This document shows, one piece after another, positions 45,364 to 58,285 of a stretch of 64,000 nt of DNA; position 1 is the first letter of the stretch; the number at the start of each line of letters is the position of its first letter. Source of the DNA: Eleusine coracana subsp. coracana (Eukaryota; Streptophyta; Magnoliopsida; Poales; Poaceae). The translations under genes and the position numbers were made by a program. Below the pieces are notes generated by a model that saw only the letters and a list, made by a program, of their open reading frames with translations, searched no databases and had not been told where the DNA came from. Location of the stretch: the NCBI GenBank assembly GCA_032690845.1, contig CM064417.1:28272536-28336535 (forward strand), in the 5' to 3' direction.

Positions 45364-48300
45364 TATCACACCCAATTTTAAGGATAAAACCAAGTGCTTA
45401 TCATATGTGTGCTCAGGAACAAGTTTCACACATATCGACAGCAAAGTGAATAACAGTATAACCAATATCATTATTAAAGCGTACCATTATTACATAAATA
45501 ATTGTCTTTAAAAACTAAGAATGACTCTCTCGTAGAATAACAGCAGAAAGCACCATAACACCACAGGCAATCGACCAGGGGCACGCTCGCCTAGTAGTAG
45601 TCTTTATCGATGTAATCCATCTCTCTATCTTCTGAGTCGTAGTTTATAGTACAACAACAAAGGAAAATAGCAAGGGTGAGCACATGTCATACTCAGCAAG
45701 TGGGGAAAAGTATGACATGCAAGCTTAATAGAAGAAAGGCTAACACAATGGTTCATTTGCATAAATGAGCACTACACCTAAGACCATTTGAATAACACTC
45801 CTGTTTACTAAGTGAAAAGTTCTCCCTAGTTATCTCATTTATCCAACACTACAGGTTACATCGCCTGTAGCCCACCATGGGTTAAACCGCCCATAAGAAA
45901 TCACACTACAGGTTACACCGCCTGTAGCAAACCATGGGTTAAATCGCCTATAAGAAAACACACTACATGTTACACCGCTTGTAGCAAACAAAGGGCTACT
46001 CCGCCCCAAACCAAACTTTGCTACCCACCAAGTCCACCCATCATCACCCTCCTAGATGTGTGAGGATCCAGGCCGCCCATGACCTTGAGCACGGCTGTTA
46101 TAACAGTTTGATACTCTATAGAGGTTGCACAACTTTACCCATAGGTTGGTGATTTCATCACTATGCAGTGACTAGAGTCTCCATGTTGCCCAAATCACAC
46201 TACCATAGGTGTGAGGCCAAGAGATCACCATAAGGTCTTTCAAAGAGCTTCCCAGCTTGCAAACAATTCATGCTAAGGTTTCACCGCTGCGGAATTAAAC
46301 CGTTCCTACAAGAGCCCCCTCCGGCGTCATGGCTAGGAGTGAACCGTCCATCGCCTGAGTCCGAGAGTTAACTGTCCCGTCCTCATCCCTCGACTGCCCG
46401 CAAAACTAGGAAGACATCTTGATACTCAACCAAGCCTACCCATATCAGACTTGTGGTTTGCATTGTTTCCCTGGGTGTCCGCTCCACAAACTACTCTAGT
46501 GATCCCAAGAAGGTACCACCACAATCCCACAGTACTATACCGAGTACACGTGCATACCTGCACCATCCTTGTCATCCTCTTGCTTGGATCACCTAGGTTC
46601 CATATTGCTAAAAAAGATTACCCATCCCTCATGATTATTATGTTCAAGTGAGTCATTAGTCAAGATTAACATTAGACACTTCCAAACCCGACATAGCAAG
46701 CTAAGCATGACGTACCCATTCTAACATACTACACCAGAACCCAGGCGACAAGGAATAATATGGAACAGGACGATGACATATAGGATTCAATATCAATAAG
46801 CATGCATAGATATAGAGAGAAATGTAAAACATAGGTTCAATATGCATCAAGGACATTTGCCTGGTTCCTTTTGCTACTGCTCAAAGTCTTCAAGATGGAT
46901 ATTCTGGAAGTTCTCTAACTGCGGTTCATCTACTCAACGTCACACCAGAAACACAAGCATATAAATAAACTAAGAAACAACACACCACACAGTAACAAAC
47001 AACAATGAAAACAAAACTATGAAATAGTACGCATTGCTACGATCGCGCGAGCGCAAGAATCGCCTCAATCGAAGTTACGAGTATAAAGTTACAAAGATTT
47101 AAAGTTCTAGGGTTAAAAATAATAAATTAGCAAAGTATTGTAAAACAGTACAAATAAATAATATTCGTCACTATGATCGTATTGGTGCAAGAATTTTCCA
47201 GATCGGAGCTACGGTTGAAAAGTTACATAGATTTGAAGTTTTAGGGGCAAAAACATTAAAAACAGAAATGTGAGGGATCTAAATGTAATTTTAGAAAAGT
47301 ATAAGGGCTAAACTGTAAAATGTAAGTGTACAATATAATTTATGAAAATTTTAGGGATCAAAATGTAATTTCTAAAAAGTTTAGGGGCTAAATTGTGAAA
47401 AGGCAGGACTAAAATATAATTAATAAAATGTCTAGGGGTGCTTTTGTAAAATTACAGGACTAAAATATTATTTAGGAAAATACTAGGGTCCTATTTGTAA
47501 AAAATATAGTGCTAAAAATAATTAGAAATAAGATCAGGGGCCTAAATATAAATTTGGAAAGGTTCTGCCCAAAGAAACAAGGGACCTAATCATAAACCAG
47601 CATTTACTGGTAAATAAAATAATAAATAAATAAATAAATAAATAATAACAATAAAAAAATAATCCCGTGGACTAGGTCCATAGGGCTTGTGGATCGGGGT
47701 TAACCCGAGAGGCCCACGGTCCACCCTGGACCGGGCGTGGCGGCGGCCATTGGAGCCACCCGGAGCTCCGCCGAAAGGAGCTCCGGCGTGTGGGGCCGAG
47801 AGGGAGGGGCGCAGGGGATGCGGCGCGGGGAGGGGATGGGGTCTCACCGGCGGCTCACGCGACGCGAGGAGGCAGCGAGGCGTTGACGTCGGCGCGGCTC
47901 ACGGCGGCGACAGCGATGCGCGGGCGGCGGCGGGGCACAGAGCGCGGTACGGGTGGGGGAGGGCCGTGGCGCCCGAGGGTCGGCCCTATTTATGGGCGCG
48001 GTGCCCTACGATGGTCGGGGGCACGCATGCCAAGGCTGGTGATGACTAGGGTTTTAGGCGAGGGCACGGGCCGTGCGGGCGGGCTACGTGAGGCGGGCTG
48101 GGCCGTGGCGGGCAGCGGGCTGGCGCCTGGGCCAGACTGAGCGGGAGAGGGAGGAAGGGAAGTGGGTCGTGCTAGGGGTATTCCGGCCCAGGCCAGAAGA
48201 GAGAGGGAAAGAAGTGGGGGGGGGGGGGGGAACTGGGCCTCGAAGGGGAGCTCGGCCCAAGCCGAAAGAGAAGGAGGGTTGGGGGGGAGAGAGAAAGAGA

Positions 48301-48742
48301 GGGGAGAGGGGGGAAATGGGCCGCAGGGGAAGAAATTCGGCCCAAGGTCAGGCTGAGTGGGGAAGGGAGAAAGGGGAGAGTTGGGCCGAGGGGAAGGTGG
48401 TTTCGGCCCAAAAGCAAAACTTGGTGTTCTTTCTCTCTTTTCTTTTCTGTTTTTCTCCTCCTAAATTCCTAACTAAAGCAAAATTCCGATTCCTAATCGA
48501 TTTTCAAAATCTTTTCCAAACAACAAAACCTAATGCAACTAATCCAGCATGAATGCAACAAATAATAATAATAATAATAATAACGTACAATAATTCAGTT
48601 AGTTTTATAAAATAATTCTTTTACCTAAAATAAATGATAACTCTCTAATTAATTTAGGATAAATTTTAATATATTATAAAAAGCATTAAAAATTAGTGAA
48701 ATTTAGGTCACATACTAAAATTTAAAATTTTGGGGTGTGACA
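45364..48742 (-). repeat. 3' LTR of the Tekay-like element, 3.4 kb
   Basis: Plus-strand ends TATCACACCC and GGGGTGTGACA (TG to TA change at the left). Contains repeated phrases of the form aggggctaaattgtgaaa and a GC-rich segment at 47640-48420 with a G run at 48217-48230. Confidence 0.85.
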
Positions 48743-50931
48743 AGACTATCCCCCTTAACAGGAATCTCGTCCCGAGATTCTGCGTGGCTAGTAAGGAAAG
48801 GGTAAAGGTAATCTCATTGTTCGTCCTTCATTCTTGATCTCTATTCACTTGATTGGTTGATGGTCTTCGCTGCAGCAACTCCTCCAAAGGAAATCTTGAT
48901 GTCCTATATCTTTCAATCGTATTCTCTCACGTATAACACCTATGTCTTGGTATCCCATGTTGCTAAGGTGGATGGTGATCTCTACCCCCCTTAGGTTCAC
49001 ACTTAGAATTGCTCAAAAAAAAAGACCATCCATATATATCCTCCAATGGTTACTATCTTCTTATTTCCCAATCTTGTCCTCTGAATGGTGAACTTGCACC
49101 ATGTGTGAAGCATCATAAATTACTTTATTGGCCACACTGTCCATGTGTTGAAGCAATCACATGTGGCCATGATGTTTGCAACAGTAACACACTTCTTGAT
49201 CTCTATGTGCCTTCTTCTTCTTCTTGGATCGCTCAATTGGTGCCTCGCTAGTTCCACACTTGATCTCTATGTGCCTTCTTCTTCTTCTTGGATCGCTCAA
49301 TTTTGCCTCGCTAGTTCCACCCTTGGCAAGCTTTCTCTTCTTCCTTGACATGGATTTTACTTCTATGGGTGACACCTCTAGGGTAGTTTATGCAATGATA
49401 GAAGTTGTGTGTTGCCTCTTTCATAGGAAGATTGATGTGGACAAGGGTTCCCGATCTTCCGAAAGGTTCTTGGTAAGTTGATTTGGTCGGAGGCGACACA
49501 CAAATCGATCCAGCGTCAGAACAGCACGTTCTAAACCCCGCAATCGCAGCACGACGTCTCCTCTGGTTATCAACCGTCCAAAGACGATTGACCTCGCCGA
49601 GAAGGCTAATCCCTGCCTGCGAATCAAGAACACAAGCAAGAACAACGAAGAATGCAACACAATTGCAGATATATGATTAAACTCTCAAAGTTGGGGTCTC
49701 ATAAACCGATGAACGGCGAAACTGTTTATGAACAGAATTGATCTAAACAAAACCCAAACCCTAATGAAGAGGCGGCGGCTGTATATGAGGACCCTAGGGT
49801 CATGCAAGACACCCTGGACGCAGCCCTAAGTGGGCTCAACTCGATACATGGCCCAAAGACCGATTACGGTGTCGTAGCACCAGGACAGATTCTGGAAGTC
49901 GAATTGTTTCGGCGATTTCTGACGGCTCGAGACGAATTTTGATATGGGACCAGTTGGGTTGGAAAGGTCTTTTCGTTATCTTTCCAGACATATATAGAAC
50001 GTACATATCCGAGTCTGTATGCGTATTGGGCGTCCGTTTTAGTGCAGACTGGTCCTGGGCTCCGAAACAGACTCGAAGTCGGTTTTGATTGGGCCTCCAC
50101 CTTGGCTTGGACATCCTTGCTGGCCCATCACGTCTCCAATCACCTCTCCAGCTATCTCATCATCATCTCCATGGTTTCTAACAATAATTAATTTATTAGG
50201 CAGCAATCTATTCTCAAAATCACATAAAGGAATCATTAGAAACAAGCTCACCCGTAAATTCAGTTGTCGCGCATGAACTTGCATTTTGGTTGGTGGAGTG
50301 CTGGGTGTATCCATATGGGTGATGTCCTCATCAAAGATCCCATTCTTACGATTGTTATTTGCAGCTGGGTATGGGCTATCTTGTCATGGGTTCATTCAAA
50401 GAATCCAATGGTCAAGTTCAACACCTTCTTGAATTGCTTAGGTTATAAATGTCTAGGAGAGAATGAAATGATAGAGGTAACAGAGCAAGAAATAGAGGTA
50501 ACAGAGCGATAATTCTTCTAAATAGGGAGGATCCTAAACCATGGTTCTTCAGAAAGTCTTTCTTCATGCGGAGTGATGACCAATGCCCTTGGTGTTGTGA
50601 AGAGCCTTCAACTTTGACTTTTTGGATCTTCATCTTCATACTAAGCAGAACCAGCTTCTCCAATCTTTTGTACCATTCATCTTGTTTGTGAAAGCATAGG
50701 TTGGCAAACTAATATTTTGAAAAGGGGAAGGAAATAGTAGAAATAACATTTAACATCTTCTTTTCAATCATTTTAGAATAGGCAAGTAAAGAGTAGGTAT
50801 GAAGGTAGGGTAGAAGAATTTTTTTGTAGAAGTAAAAGTTTTCCAAATACTAGTTTTGAAAATAAAACCTATAACACGACCATTCTATCTAAGCTAGCGT
50901 CCTACAGTCGACACGGCTCTGATACCACTTC
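48743..50931 (-). other. Degraded interior of the Tekay-like element
   Basis: Apart from the polyprotein end at 48743-48785 and the PBS, little is recognisable. Near 49140-49375 the minus strand reads a lysine-rich stretch followed by CYCCKHHGH, resembling a gag zinc knuckle, with a 64-bp tandem duplication at 49195-49321. 49450-50290 may be a further decayed insertion. Confidence 0.45.
50916..50927 (-). other. Primer binding site of the Tekay-like element
   Basis: TGGTATCAGAGC on the minus strand is complementary to the initiator tRNA-Met 3' end and lies 4 bases from the LTR end at 50932. Confidence 0.9.
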
Positions 50932-51200
50932 TGTCACACCCGATTTTAAGAACAAAACCAAGTGATTATCATATGTGTGCCCAGGAACAAGTTTCACACA
51001 TATCGACAGTAAAGTGAATAACAGTATAACTAATGTCATTATTAAAGTGTACCATTATTATATAAATAATTGTCTTTAAAGACTAAGGACGACTCTCTCA
51101 TATAATAACAACGGAAGATACCATAACACCACAGGCAATCGACCGGGGGCACGCACGCCTAGGAGTAGTCCTTATCGATGTAGTCCACCTCTTGATCTTC

Positions 51201-52676
51201 TGAGCACTAGCAAAGGGAACCAGGGAAGTGTCCTTGATGCATTTTGAACCTATGTTTTACATTCCTCTTTATCTTTATGCATGCGTATTAATACTAATTC
51301 CTATGTGTCATCATCCTGTTCCATATCATTCCTTGTCGCCTGGGTTCTGGTGTAGCTTATTAGTGTGGGTACGTCATGCTTAGTTGGCTATGTCGGGAAT
51401 GGAAGTGTCTATTGTTAATCTTGACTAATGGTTCATTTTAATATAATGATCATGAGGGATGGGTAATCCTTTTTAGCAACATGGAACCTAGGTGATCCAA
51501 CCAGGAGGATGACAAGGATGGTGCGGGTATGCACGTGTACTCGGTACAGTACTGTGGGATTGTGGTGGTACCTGCTTGGGATCACAAGTGTAGTTTATGG
51601 AGCGGCCACCCAGGAAAACAACGCAAAGCACAGGTTTAATATGGGTAGGCTTGGTTGAGTATCAAGATGTCTTCCCAGTTTTGCGGGCAGTCAAGGGATG
51701 AGGACGGGACGGTTTACTCTCGGACTCAGGCGATGGACGGTTCACTCCTAGCCACGGCGCCAGAGGGGGCTTCTATAGGAACGGTTTAATTCCACAGCGG
51801 TGAAATCTTAACGTGGATTGTTTGCAAGCTAGGAAGCTATTTGAAAGACCTTATGGTGATCTCTTAGCCTCACACCTATGGTAGTGTGATTTGGGCAATA
51901 TAGAGACTCTCTAGTCACTGCATAGTGATGAAATCACCAACCTATGGGTAAAGTTGTGCAACCTCTGCAGAGTGTCAAACTGTTATAACAGCCGTGCTCA
52001 CGGTCATGAGCGGCCTGGATCCTCACACATTTTGAAGGGTTGATTATTGGTGAACTTGGTGGGTAGCCAAGTTTGGTTTGGTTGGTATTGGCTGGCTTCT
52101 TAGTGAATAGTGTTCCCTGTGAACTGTTCAACTCTGTGTGAGTTGGTGGCTCTGGATTCTATGCGAATTATAGTCCTGTGTGGGCTATAACTACTTGACA
52201 TTAACGGGTTTTGGTTTTACAACTCACCTAGTAAATAGGATTGTTTTTCAAATGGTCTTAGGTATAGATGCTCATTTATGCAAATGAACCATTATGTTAG
52301 CCTTTCTTCTATTTAGCTTGCATGTCATACTTTCCCCTACTCGCTGAGTACGGCATGTGCTCACCCTTACTATTTCCCTTTATTGTTGTACTATAAACTG
52401 CTACTCAGAAGACGGAGAGATACACTACATCGATGAGGACTACTCCTAGGCATACGTGCCCCCGGTCGATTGCCTGTGGTGTTATGGTGTCTTTTGCTGT
52501 TATTATACGAGAGAGTCGTCCTTAGTCTTTAAAGACAATTATTTATGTAATAATGGTATGCTTTAATAATGATATTGGTTATACTGTTATTCACTTTACT
52601 GTTGTTATGTGTGAAACTTGTTTCTGGACACACATATGATAATCACTTGGTTTTGTCCTTAAAATCGGGTGTGACA
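51201..52676 (+). repeat. Inverted LTR segment
   Basis: Reverse complement of 45364 to about 46882, ending GGGTGTGACA beside the target duplication. It joins the normally oriented LTR end at TGAG (51201-51204), which is shared by both parent sequences. Confidence 0.9.
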
Positions 52677-52681
52677 GACAG

Positions 52682-52831
52682 TAAGATGTGTAACTCAGGA
52701 AATTTATTGAACAGAGATACGGACTCCACTAGACAACTTGAAATCTTTGACTTTGATCATGTATATCCTCGAGCAAATATTACTGCCCCAATTGCTATAT
52801 TTTATGGGGCTGTTGGTACCAACTGCTTCAG
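52682..52831 (+). pseudogene. Captured exon fragment, UGGT-like (part 2)
   Basis: Follows an acceptor formed by gacag. It reads LEIFDFDHVYPRANITAPIA then IFYGAVGTNCF, close to the N-terminal thioredoxin-like part of plant UGGT (FDFDH..., AI.YGA.GT.CF). It ends at cag with the donor changed (ttgagc). Together with 45144-45254 it represents two consecutive exons. Confidence 0.55.
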
Positions 52832-55081
52832 TTGAGCATGAGTGTTGTCTGTTGGTTGCATCTCATTCAGTTGTTCGTCATGAAAATTGCTTTGGTTGTG
52901 AAATAAACTATTATAGTTTAGGGTATGCTTCTTGCGATTGAAACAAAATGAGTAAAAGAAGGAATAGAGTAACAGTTTAATGGTATAAGGGGGAAGCCCC
53001 ATGGTATCATGGTATAAGGGGAAAGCCCACTCTCTCCAATGGTACAATGGCAAAAATCTCGCCACAACTGCCTTATTGACCATGAAGACATGTTGATCCT
53101 GTGCAGGTGCATTCTACTTCTAATTTTTATCTGCGTATAGTTTAGTTTGAAGCGGATTCATGGTTTGACCTATTGGGATTTTTTCACTGGACAACACTCA
53201 AGTGCATCTGTTGTTTGTAGATGCAAATTCCAGTAGTTCATTTTCCCGTAAATGATAAATAAATATGTGCATCAGTATTTGGCTCTTGTAAATATTTTTT
53301 CAGAAAGGTTATGCTTTTAATTGAACTGTGAAATTTGAGTTTTGTATATATTTTCAGTCTACGAAGTCCTGATCACCAATTCGTCTTGGCAATGACGTTG
53401 TATCTGGTGAGTTTTGGGGAAATGCAAGAAGCTCAAAACACCTCTCCGATCCTTCAGTAAGCTGACACTACATGTAATCCTGTAATTCATCTTTGCAGTT
53501 CACTATATTTTTTGTAACGAGAAGTATCTATGATGATTATTTCAGTTTTTTTTTGTACCCAAATTCATAGTACCTCAAGAAGAACACTAGGAGGTTTCAA
53601 CTGGGCATCGACAACAACACTAGGAGGTAGGAACCGGATGACCTGCTTATGGTTCCTCCAGAGGCCATTGTGTGCACACACATCTCTTCAACCTTTACAT
53701 TTAAAGGCAAATCTTTCCCACCGTTATTGAGCAACTAGCGTCTCTTTTCACTCAGTAATTTTGTTCTGAGCTGTGGCTTCTACTTTCCCTCTCTTCTAAT
53801 ATGCCTTTATTCTTACGACAACTGTTTTTTGTATTGTTTTAACTCTTGAGGAGAGGATTAGAAGCTAATAATGCTTCTGATTGTTGCAACATTTGATAGC
53901 TGATAGCATCTGCTTCAGAAAGATAATACAAGATGAAGATACAAAATAGAGTTTAGTGCACAAGACAATGGTTTTATCAAGCAGCAGTAGAAGCAAGAGG
54001 TTATGATCAAGAAAACATCGCTCTAGTTGTCAAGGTAAAGCCTTATCTCACTGTTGTCATTATGGAACTGTCATCTGCTTGTGTTTTTATTTGAAGCAGG
54101 ATAACTGAGTCTTGAAGATAGTATCACCGCTATGCTGTAGTGTTTTATTGAAATATTTCCTCATACTTTCTCTTTCTCTGATTGGTTATTTGGTGCATGA
54201 TGATCGCTTCCTACATTTCTATTTGGAAGAGCGAGGGCCACCTTTGATATCTATGCTTTTGTAGGCATCCCACAACAATCTGTTTTAAATTCTGAGCTAT
54301 AGAGTTAAATGAGCTTGCTGATTCCATGGTTCCAAATCGATATAAAGATCATCCGATGTTCTAACAACTAAGACGATATATGCCATCCATGTTGGCAAAG
54401 CAAACCTGTAGCCAATAGTAGGTGTCAACCATGCTGAGCTTGCTACCTGGAGTGGAAGGGCAAGGACAAGGCTGAAAGGGAGAGTTAGCGCATATTTAGT
54501 AAAGTTAGCGCATCCTTTGTTTATGAAGGAAACTAATATTGTGGTAAAATTTGCGCATCAGGATGGTTTTACAAGCCATGTATTTAACAAAGTAATCATT
54601 ATTTTTATATTTTTTTTACTGAGTCTTAGATACTCTGTTCCGTGCAATGTAAAAACCAAGGCTAATCATTATTCGGTCGTACCTTTGTTCCATGTGATGC
54701 AGCCTTGGTTTTTATGACTTGATCAACCTGTTGTCTTCTTGGAAATTTTAGAGTTCAAAGTACGTACCAAACTTGATTTTTTTCTGGCTGGTTGATTTAG
54801 CAGATAGCACACCAGCCATATTTATCGAACACCATACAACAAATGCAGAGTTACAGAGTCATTAGTATTCAGAGTCACTCAGAGCAGGCATGTATATTTC
54901 CCAACTAAACTGAGTGAAATGTGTGCTGATATTAGTAGTGGGATAGGGGAGTATCATGCAAGTGTATCTACCAGTTTGTCTTTTTTTTTTTGAAGAGTCG
55001 TTCGTCTTTTTTTGATACTTGCAGTTGCAGAATCCCCAAAACATACATAACTTGTTCAATTCAGGAGCTGAGTTCCAACTA
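52832..55081 (+). other. Helitron 3' portion, no further gene assigned
   Basis: Includes the second copy of the Helitron repeat (52834-52960) and a small duplication of ggtataagggg at 52983-53024. Segments near 53360 and 53930 look like exon/intron remnants of the captured gene but I cannot place them. Confidence 0.4.
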
Positions 55082-55376
55082 CTCCCTCCACACTTAAAAA
55101 AAAGTCATTCTGCGTCTATAGCTAATTTTACAAAAGCACATCATTTTCTTGAGAAGCAAAAAAATATTATAGTTATGGAGAATTGAACCAAGAACCTCAT
55201 AGGTTGAACACTTTTGCTACATAGCAGCAACCACACTCAGCTGACCATATATTGTTAATTGGGTTAGTTCCAAGACGTCTTTAATAAATATAGAGAGGAA
55301 TAATAGCTTCTAATTAATGAGTCATTGGTATGCTAAATCATGCCTTAAATGACTTCTTTTTAAAGTATGGGGGGAG
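55082..55376. mobile_element. Stowaway-like MITE
   Basis: The TIRs CTCCCTCCACACTTAAAA and the complement of TTTTTAAAGTATGGGGGGAG bound 295 bp, with TA on each side (55080-55081 and 55377-55378). The centre contains minus-strand text resembling tRNA A and B boxes (GGTTCAATTCT). Confidence 0.85.
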
Positions 55377-55689
55377 TATTCAATTTAATGCTTCAAGTAT
55401 TCACTAAACAACTCATTGCCTGGTTGGGTTTTGATTGTGCATTCAGATAACCATTGTTTTATGATTCCGAAAATTAATTTTTAAGATCTAATATAGAAAG
55501 TGAAATCAGCACTTTCATATTATGTGCCTTAAACATAGCTTTTTCCATGTTAAAAACGAGGATGCATCGGTCCAGTTGGGAACCGTGCTATTAAGAAAGG
55601 GGCCAACTGGCCATGAGTAGCTAAATAATTTCAGCATTATGAGTGAATATAATTTTGTGCCCCGTTGCAACGCACGGGCATATAACTAG

Positions 55690-56828
55690 TCAAATAAACA
55701 TTTGCCGGTAAATACTCTGGCACGCAAAGTAATATTTCAAAAAAAAGTTGGATGTTGATAATTCAGCAAAGCGTTATTTTTAAACCAATTTACTAATACA
55801 AGCGGTCATGCATGTATGTGAGTGGTTATGTGTGGATGTGTGAGCGTTTCCATCTTATCTACTATATTTAGAAGAAGAAGAAGACACACACACGCATGAT
55901 CTTCACATTTTCACGATGTACTCTTTCACATAATGTGTCTCACATAGTTTTTTTCTATTCCTCAAAAGAGGCTCGAACAAAATACTAGATTAATTAGCAA
56001 TTTGTCACTCTTATGTCTGTCAACAAATTTGTCATTCTAGTCCACTGTCATTGACCAAACTCATATTTGGATCAATGCATATGAGAAATAAGCGCATCAA
56101 TGCTGATATTTTTATGAATATGATTTTGTTTCACAAAAGTTAATGATCATTAGATCTGTATCTACAGCTGATGACATTATTGATGAACTCACAAAGGCAC
56201 AATTCAATGGCTAGTAATAATAATCTAGGTGCAATCTCAACATTTATGTTGCTATTAAAGGAGGGTTTTAGCAATAGAATTCTATAGATATACTGGAATC
56301 ACAAGTAAAGATATTGTTAAATTTGTTGCTCTAGAAGATAGAACAGAATCATGTAGATCTCCACGTTGTAGTTGTAGACGCTAGGGGGAGGGAGGGGGGG
56401 GGGGGGGGGGGTCGTTCACCACTTGCTATCCTCCGTGTGGTGTGGACCTTGTATTGACCTCATCTTATCTTATCCAGCTTGCCTTGCATCCCCGTCCAAT
56501 TTACACCATTATGAGATGTTCATTTTCATGAATAGCTAAAATTTATCTTCTAAAATTTAAGCTAAACTTTGGTACCTCTTAGGAAACTAAAGTTTTGCCT
56601 TTTTTATTTTTATTTTTCTTTTCTAGAGCTAAAATTTAACTCTACTTTTAGCCCTTTTATTCGTTTTACTAGAGTTAAAATTTAGACTAAAATTTAGTTT
56701 TAACCCTTTAGCCCATAAAAACAAACCCCAACCCCGGCCGAGCAGTCCGGCACTCTTTGCCTCTTGCCAGACACTGCCATGGAGCTCCTGTCTTCGGTCT
56801 TCCCTCAGCGCCCACGACAAATAAGGGC
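55690..56828. other. Upstream region of the pectin acetylesterase gene
   Basis: A G run of about 18-20 bases lies near 56394-56411. 56530-56720 contains repeated inverted phrases (taaaatttag/ctaaaattta) suggestive of an old MITE without clear ends. A GC-rich leader starts about 56725. Confidence 0.45.
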
Positions 56829-58247
56829 ATGGGCTCTCGTATCCTGCTCCTGCTCCTTTCCGTTTTGGGCCCTCTTCACTGCTCGTCACAGGACCTTGAT
56901 GTCGTCGACCTCACACTTCTCGCCGGAGCTCACGACAAGGGCGCGGGTAATATGTTTGATTTCTTTCAACTACTATATGATGATCGAACCATGCATGAAC
57001 TGGATTGATCCATCCATATCAGTGTGCTTGGATGGAAGCCCGGCAGGTTACCACCTGCAGACAGGCTCTGGCACCGGATCGCAAAACTGGATTATCCATC
57101 TTCAGGGAGGTGGCTGGTGCAGCACCATTCAAGGCTGCTCCGACCGCAGAATGGGTGAGCTTGGTTCGTCCAACTTCATGAAGGCAATGAGCTTCTCAGG
57201 AATACTAAGCAACGACGACGGACGAAATCCTTGTAATGAAGCCTGACAACATATGTCCTCCGTCATTATTCATTTATGGGCTTGCTCCTTAGTGTTCCTC
57301 AATTTTATTTCTCACGTACCACGATGCCTGTCCAGATTTCTACAACTGGAACAGAGTATATGTCAGGTACTGCGATGGAGCATCATTTGCTGGGGATTCT
57401 CAACTGGAAGATCAGGTCAGCAACATCACTTAGTTACTGATTCATTGCCGAGTATTGCAACTGATTATTAATTTGTGCTGTATTGTTGATCACACTTCGA
57501 GTAGAGTGGAAAAATGTTATTCTTCAGAGGCCTGCGTATCTGGGAAGCGGTCATAAATGAACTGATGGAGAAAGGGCTCGCCCATTCCAAGCAGGTCATA
57601 CTCTTGTACTAGTACTAGTACTAGTTTATGTTGACCGCTTCTCTTTTTGTAGCGTGATTAATAATACTTCTAACCATCTGTATCATTGTTGTACAAATGA
57701 AACAACAGTTCATCTTTTCTCCATGTGCTTGTGTTTCAGGCCTTACTTACAGGTTGTTCTGCTGGTGGTCTGGCTACGTTACTGCACTGCGACAATTTTC
57801 GTGCACGGTTTCCCCCTAATGTTTTAGTGAAATGCCTTCCTGATGCTGGATTTTTCCTTGACGAGTACAACTCTCATCTTAACATCACTTACTAAGCTTA
57901 CCTGTATTCCATTGTGCCTATACTTAAATGACCCCATATTGCAGAAAGGATTTATCTGGGCGAAGGTCCATGTGGTCTGCATACGACGGAGTCGTTCACC
58001 TGCAGGTTAGTAAATGTCAGTGAGGCATGAACGAAGTTTGAAAAGAAAAATGTTTTCTCTTCAATTGATATCAGTGCGGCATGAACGAAGTCTCTTTGTA
58101 TGTTTCTTGTAGAATGATATATATATTTATCACTCTAAAAAATCTTGTTTTAAGTATATGTACATACTCCAAATGATAAATGAGTATGAACATATAACTA
58201 TGGATTTTTAAGCATAGGAGTAACTACATCTAGGAGTAGAATAGATT

Positions 58248-58285
<38 letters not shown>

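Larger units (their letters stand above)
45364..52676 (-). mobile_element. Tekay-like Gypsy retroelement, internally deleted, right LTR inverted
   Basis: The target duplication gacag lies at 45359-45363 and 52677-52681. It contains a full LTR (45364-48742), a 2.2-kb interior (48743-50931), a 273-bp LTR end (50932-51204) and a 1.48-kb LTR piece in the opposite orientation (51201-52676). The polypurine tract AAGGGGGATAGTCT adjoins 48742, and PBS TGGTATCAGAGC (50916-50927) adjoins the LTR end, both showing minus-strand sense. Next to the PPT the minus strand reads AESRDEIPVKG, the usual polyprotein end of Tekay-type elements. No RT is left. Confidence 0.88.
44070..55689 (+). mobile_element. Helitron with nested retrotransposon
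   Basis: The 5' end TCTCTACTACTTAAAAAT follows A44069. The 3' end has the hairpin CCCGTTGCAACGCACGGG (55661-55678), a gap of 7, then CTAG (55686-55689) before T55690. Insertion between A and T with no target duplication fits rolling-circle elements, and both ends match the common rice consensus. Without the 7.3-kb nested retroelement it is about 4.3 kb. No Rep/helicase frame is present, so it is non-autonomous. It carries intron-containing gene fragments. Confidence 0.88.

Noticed and set aside
45840..46020. Short regular repeats (cactacaggttacaccgcc) as a CRISPR-like array
   Set aside because: Units are irregular, the spacers are themselves related, and the stretch lies in the LTR of a plant retroelement.
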